DNA of 16,395 nucleotides from Syntrophomonas sp. UBA4922 (GTDB lineage: Bacteria; Bacillota; Syntrophomonadia; Syntrophomonadales; Syntrophomonadaceae), in the NCBI GenBank assembly GCA_002398825.1, contig DHBS01000037.1, positions 13,529 to 29,923 on the forward strand, in the 5' to 3' direction. Each line of letters begins with the position of its first letter. The stretch's first letter is position 1. Below the pieces are notes generated by a model. The model ran no database searches. It saw nothing but the letters and a program-made list of their open reading frames with translations, and had not been told where the DNA came from. A program made the position numbers and the translations under genes. Shown here one piece after another: positions 13,826-16,395 of this stretch.

Positions 13826-13877
13826 TTACTGAATGAATCAAAAAATGACACCAGGAAAATGCCCCCGTGTGTCGGGG
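13731..13877 (+). other. Cluster of hairpins in the 520-base gene-poor stretch; possible structured RNA
   Basis: Successive stems are seen. CAGGG/CCCTG lies at 13731-13735 and 13747-13751. AGC-gaa-GGCG / CGCC-GCT lies at 13764-13785 with a GGAAA loop. A perfect 7-bp GCCCGGC-TCATT-GCCGGGC lies at 13794-13812, and CCCC/GGGG at 13863-13877. CATTTTC (about 13754-13760) can also pair at long range with GAAAATG (13855-13861). I do not recognise a known riboswitch, and no T-box core is present. Orientation is unknown; ilvE begins about 200 bases downstream. Confidence 0.4.
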
Positions 13878-13950
13878 AGGGAAATGTTTACTGCAATTAC
13901 TTGATGATACGCCCTTGTTTTTGTTCCCCTGTAGTGCAATAATTAAATTC

Positions 13951-14036
13951 ATATAAAAACCTGCAAATCGCTTCATACCGGAGTTCTTGCGTATTGTATG
14001 CTGTATACAGACAAATGTATATAAAAACCTGAAATC
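13951..14036 (+). repeat. Direct repeat pair upstream of ilvE
   Basis: ATATAAAAACCTGCAAATC (13951-13969) recurs as ATATAAAAACCTGAAATC (14019-14036), one base shorter, with a 68-base period. Between them is the palindrome CTGTATACAG (14001-14010). TTGTAT (13994-13999) and TATATA (14018-14023), 18 bases apart, are a possible ilvE promoter in which the second repeat overlaps the -10. The repeats could be regulator sites or duplicated promoter ends. Confidence 0.5.
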
Positions 14037-14083
14037 AACCTTAGAAAGGGCTCATATATTTTTGGAGGATAGAGGTGATCATT

Positions 14084-15154
14084 ATGTCCATGGAAATCAA
14101 AATTACCAGGACGAGCTCTCCCAAGGCTAAACCGGATCAGAACGACCTTCCTTTCGGAGAGTTTTTTACCGACCACATGTTTGTTATGGATTACACCGCA
14201 GGCAATGGCTGGCACGATCCCAGGATAGTACCTTACGGCCCTCTGCAGCTTGACCCCTCCACCATGGTGTTCCACTACGGACAGGCGATTTTCGAAGGGA
14301 TGAAAGCCTACAAAACCAGAGACGGCCGCATCAATCTATTTCGTCCCTACGCCAACATGGAGCGGGCCAACATCTCCAATGAAAGGCTGGTGATACCGCC
14401 TTTGGATGTAGACTTCGCTGTGGAGGCCATCAAGACACTGGTAAAATTTGATAGCGATTGGGTGCCCGAAGCTGAAGGCACATCGTTGTATATAAGGCCT
14501 TTTATCATTTCCACCGATCCCTACCTGGGGGTGCGCCCCTCGCTTACATATAAATTTATGGTGATTACCTGCCCGGTTGGGGCTTATTATCCGGAAGGAC
14601 TGGATCCCGTCAAGATTTATGTGGAGAGCAATTATGTCCGGGCCGTCAAAGGCGGAACCGGCCATACCAAAACCCCGGGCAACTATGCTGCCAGTCTGAA
14701 AGCCCAGATTGAGGCCAAAGAAAAGCATTACAGTCAGGTTTTATGGCTTGATGGTGTGGAGAAGAAATACATCGAAGAAGTCGGCACTATGAATGTGATG
14801 TTCAAGATCGACGGAACCGTGGTGACTCCGGCTCTGGAAGGCAGTATTTTGGGGGGCATCACCCGCGATTCGTCCCTGGCTTTGCTCAAGCATTGGGGGG
14901 TGCCGGTCGAAGAAAGAAGGGTCAGCATACAGGAGATCTATGCGGCTCATGAACAGGGAAAACTGGAAGAGGCCTTTGGCACCGGCACTGCCGCGGTCAT
15001 TTCTCCCATCGGGGAACTCAATTGGGACGGCAGAATCATCACTATCAACAATGGCGATATCGGTGAGATATCGCACCGCTTATACGACACCATGACCGGC
15101 ATACAGTATGGTCAGGTAGAGGATCCCTTCGGCTGGGTGGTTGAAGTGAAGTAG
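14084..15154 (+). CDS. ilvE: Branched-chain amino acid aminotransferase
   Basis: A 356-residue fold-type IV PLP enzyme that interconverts leucine, isoleucine and valine with their 2-oxo acids, using glutamate/2-oxoglutarate. Seen: MVFHYGQAIFEGMKAYKT, NLFRPYANMERAN, SLYIRPFIISTDPYLGVRPS, and the PLP lysine Lys196 in GGTGHTKTPGNYAASL. EEVGTMNVMF, GSILGGITRDSSLALL and EEAFGTGTAAVISPIG follow. Length and motifs fit the larger BCAT subgroup shared with eukaryotes. ATG 14084 is chosen because AGAGGTGATC (14071-14080) closely matches the 16S 3' end; GTG 14075, preceded by GGAGG (14064-14068), is an in-frame alternative adding three residues. The long leader may carry regulation, but no T-box is seen. 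Confidence 0.95.
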   Translation: MSMEIKITRTSSPKAKPDQNDLPFGEFFTDHMFVMDYTAGNGWHDPRIVPYGPLQLDPSTMVFHYGQAIFEGMKAYKTRDGRINLFRPYANMERANISNERLVIPPLDVDFAVEAIKTLVKFDSDWVPEAEGTSLYIRPFIISTDPYLGVRPSLTYKFMVITCPVGAYYPEGLDPVKIYVESNYVRAVKGGTGHTKTPGNYAASLKAQIEAKEKHYSQVLWLDGVEKKYIEEVGTMNVMFKIDGTVVTPALEGSILGGITRDSSLALLKHWGVPVEERRVSIQEIYAAHEQGKLEEAFGTGTAAVISPIGELNWDGRIITINNGDIGEISHRLYDTMTGIQYGQVEDPFGWVVEVK

Positions 15155-15171
15155 TTCGATAATGGATAATG

Positions 15172-15220
15172 AGGACGTTATGGTATGTGGCGGCACAACC
15201 ATAACGTCCTTCGTGTCCTC
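15172..15220. repeat. Strong hairpin after ilvE with an alternative 3' arm
   Basis: AGGACGTTATGGT (15172-15184) and ACCATAACGTCCT (15198-15210) form a perfect 13-bp stem. No T-run follows on either strand, so it is not a standard intrinsic terminator. GAGGAC (15171-15176) is also complementary to GTCCTC (15215-15220), so the left arm has a second possible partner. A role in 3'-end protection of the ilvE transcript or Rho-type termination is possible. Confidence 0.6.
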
Positions 15221-15281
15221 AACTAAAAACTGCCGATTCGGTTTTAACAAGTGAACTTTTAGTTAAAACTGTCGATATAAT
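15221..15281 (+). promoter_or_regulatory. Promoter and operator-like repeats for the downstream gene
   Basis: TATAAT (15276-15281) is a consensus -10; no good -35 stands at 16-18 bases. Around it are direct repeats AAAACTGCCGAT (15226-15237) and AAAACTGTCGAT (15265-15276), differing in one base. Inverted pairs AACTAAAA/TTTTAGTT (15221-15228, 15257-15264) and GTTTTAAC/GTTAAAAC (15241-15248, 15262-15269) are also present. This density suggests binding of a regulator that either blocks or substitutes for the -35 contact. Confidence 0.5.
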
Positions 15282-15311
15282 AAACAGAAAGAGGAGAGGA
15301 GGGGCCTGAAG

Positions 15312-16298
15312 ATGCTGATGGTCTTTTGGTTTGCATGGCAACAGAAGTTAAAAATGCTGCGGCACAATCTCGATTATCAAGCCGGAGACCTGTATTTTGC
15401 TCCACTCATTCCTGATTTTCTAATGGATTACACCCGCAAACTCTGCCCGTCGATTGAATCCGGGGAAAAGCCCTATTGCTTGTATTTCACCTGTAAAGAC
15501 CATGGCCGGGTACCTATTCTTATAATGCTGACCGACCAGAAGCTGCATTATTTCAACCCCTACAGACCTGTCACCGCGGAATGGGGAGCCATTCGGGAAG
15601 TCGGCTCTATACCGCTGGGGGCGGTAGCCCGGTTTAAGGTGCAAAGCCGACCCTTGCGCACCCTGGTTACAGTAAATGAGCAGGAATTTCTGACCTTGCC
15701 CTTTCAGATCAGCCCTGTAACAGCAGTCCGCCTTAAAGCCGCAGTGGATATGAAAAAAGGCCGCCAGGCGGTAAACACCAATATTAAAGAAACCTATCTC
15801 GACCCGGAACGATCCATTGACGGTCACAACCTGGCTGAGATCACCAACCATTTCCTGGATCAATTTGTGCCTCTGTTCAATTTCTACACCAGTCCCTTTA
15901 AGGAAAGGCACATGGAGGAAATCAAAGCAACTTATGGCTGCCGCCCGGAAGAGGAGACCCCTCTCATCCATCTGCCCTTGAACCAGGTAGGGAATAACCA
16001 TTGCGGGGTGTTGATCACCAGCGAAAACATGTACGTGCTTCGCGGTGCAGTTGAGGTTATTCCACTCTCGCAGATATACCAGGCTGGCCTGGCCAGGGTT
16101 AATAACGCGGTCTATTTGCATATCAACGGGGAATGCCGGGGCATTCTTTATGAAGAACACAATGCCTTTGATGAGCGCAATACCCGGGTCCTGCAGACAC
16201 TCTTGCGGGTTTACCGGCGCGCCCTTAATAGCTATAAACCGGTACCTGCCAGCAGTTCATTCCCGGCCTTTTTCCTGAATCCGGATCGGCGCAATTGA
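15312..16298 (+). CDS. Protein of unknown function with two PH-like modules (predicted)
   Basis: A 328-residue protein whose family I do not recognise. Two segments share a pattern: about 65-120 (ILIMLTDQKLHYFNP, then IPLGAVARFKVQSR and a TLVTV-NEQEF strand) and about 236-290 (GVLITSENMYVLRGA, then IPLSQIYQAGLARV and a VYLHIN strand, then a C-terminal helix VLQTLLRVYRRAL). This strand-turn-strand then Ile-Pro-Leu order resembles bacterial PH-like domains, which often read as 'LTDKRL...IPL..I'; the match is by eye only. There is no signal peptide or clear membrane helix, so it is probably cytoplasmic or peripheral. The ATG follows GAGGAGAGGAGGGG with 7-base spacing, so translation should be efficient. 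It is monocistronic, with its own promoter and terminator. Confidence 0.85.
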   Translation: MLMVFWFAWQQKLKMLRHNLDYQAGDLYFAPLIPDFLMDYTRKLCPSIESGEKPYCLYFTCKDHGRVPILIMLTDQKLHYFNPYRPVTAEWGAIREVGSIPLGAVARFKVQSRPLRTLVTVNEQEFLTLPFQISPVTAVRLKAAVDMKKGRQAVNTNIKETYLDPERSIDGHNLAEITNHFLDQFVPLFNFYTSPFKERHMEEIKATYGCRPEEETPLIHLPLNQVGNNHCGVLITSENMYVLRGAVEVIPLSQIYQAGLARVNNAVYLHINGECRGILYEEHNAFDERNTRVLQTLLRVYRRALNSYKPVPASSSFPAFFLNPDRRN

Positions 16299-16334
16299 CG
16301 ACCCGGTATAAAAACAGCATCCTGAGCAGAAGCT

Positions 16335-16368
16335 AAGACTGCCCCTAAGCCTTCAGGGGCGGTCTTTT
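16335..16368 (+). terminator. Intrinsic terminator after the unknown gene
   Basis: A 12-bp stem, AAGACTGCCCCT (16335-16346) / AGGGGCGGTCTT (16355-16366) with one G-U pair and an 8-base loop, runs into CTTTTC. It lies 37 bases after the stop codon and is typical in composition. Confidence 0.88.
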
Positions 16369-16373
16369 CATTG

Positions 16374-16392
16374 TGCGCCCGGCATGGGCGCA
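16374..16392. repeat. Short hairpin at the right edge
   Basis: TGCGCCC (16374-16380) and GGGCGCA (16386-16392) form a perfect 7-bp stem with a 5-base GGCAT loop, right after the terminator. The window ends three bases later, so its context cannot be judged. Confidence 0.4.
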
Positions 16393-16395
16393 GTC

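Noticed and set aside
13912..14083. T-box riboswitch upstream of ilvE
   Set aside because: No AGGGTGGnACCGCG-like T-box core or terminator is present in the leader.
15172..15210. Post-ilvE hairpin as a standard Rho-independent terminator
   Set aside because: The stem is perfect but no U-run follows on either strand.
15420..16160. 246-codon minus-strand open frame opposite the last gene
   Set aside because: The plus-strand gene has a strong ribosome binding site, promoter and terminator; the antisense frame has none and looks like a shadow.
1..16395. CRISPR array, tRNA, rRNA, transposase or integrase
   Set aside because: No regularly spaced repeats, no tRNA-like cloverleaf or rRNA core, and no transposase or recombinase motifs were seen.

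Overview
The window reads as a piece of chromosome from an anaerobic Gram-positive bacterium of the Clostridia type, possibly Syntrophomonas-like. This is inferred from the early-cobalt (anaerobic) cobalamin route (CbiX, CbiJ/CobK, CbiC, CbiP), strong AGGAGG-type ribosome binding sites with GTG/TTG starts, cobalamin riboswitches, and a butyrate/4-hydroxybutyrate-type CoA-transferase. No species can be named from sequence alone.

Region 1 (1-6238, all +) is the back end of a tightly packed cobalamin operon: cbiH/cobJ (3' end only), cobK/cbiJ, cbiX, cbiC/cobH, cobU, cbiP/cobQ, cbiB, and a CobD-type threonine-phosphate decarboxylase. Several neighbours overlap by 3-4 bases (ATGA or GTGA), so translation is probably coupled. 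Together the genes contract and reduce the corrin ring, insert cobalt, amidate the side chains, make and attach aminopropanol phosphate, and activate the cobinamide.

Region 2 (6239-10197, +) is a cobalt-uptake operon with an elaborate leader. A promoter is followed by a full cobalamin riboswitch with an intrinsic terminator, then by a second, shorter cobalamin-riboswitch-like aptamer whose downstream hairpin would bury a Shine-Dalgarno sequence. That Shine-Dalgarno serves an 8-codon Cys-rich leader ORF. Next come a strongly divergent CobK-like paralogue that has lost the DATHPYA motif, and cbiM-cbiN-cbiQ-cbiO. The tandem riboswitch, leader peptide and orphan CobK paralogue are the most interesting part of the window.

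Region 3 (10198-13560) holds unrelated single genes. These are a CoA-transferase (-), a uroporphyrinogen-decarboxylase-family/corrinoid methyltransferase-like protein (+), and a divergent guanylate-kinase-like protein (-) with its own TTGACA promoter. A bidirectional terminator separates cbiO from the CoA-transferase.

Region 4 (13561-16395) has a 520-base gene-poor stretch rich in hairpins and repeats, then ilvE (branched-chain aminotransferase), then an operator-like repeat region with a promoter. It ends with a protein of unknown function that appears to contain two PH-like beta-rich modules, closed by a clear intrinsic terminator.
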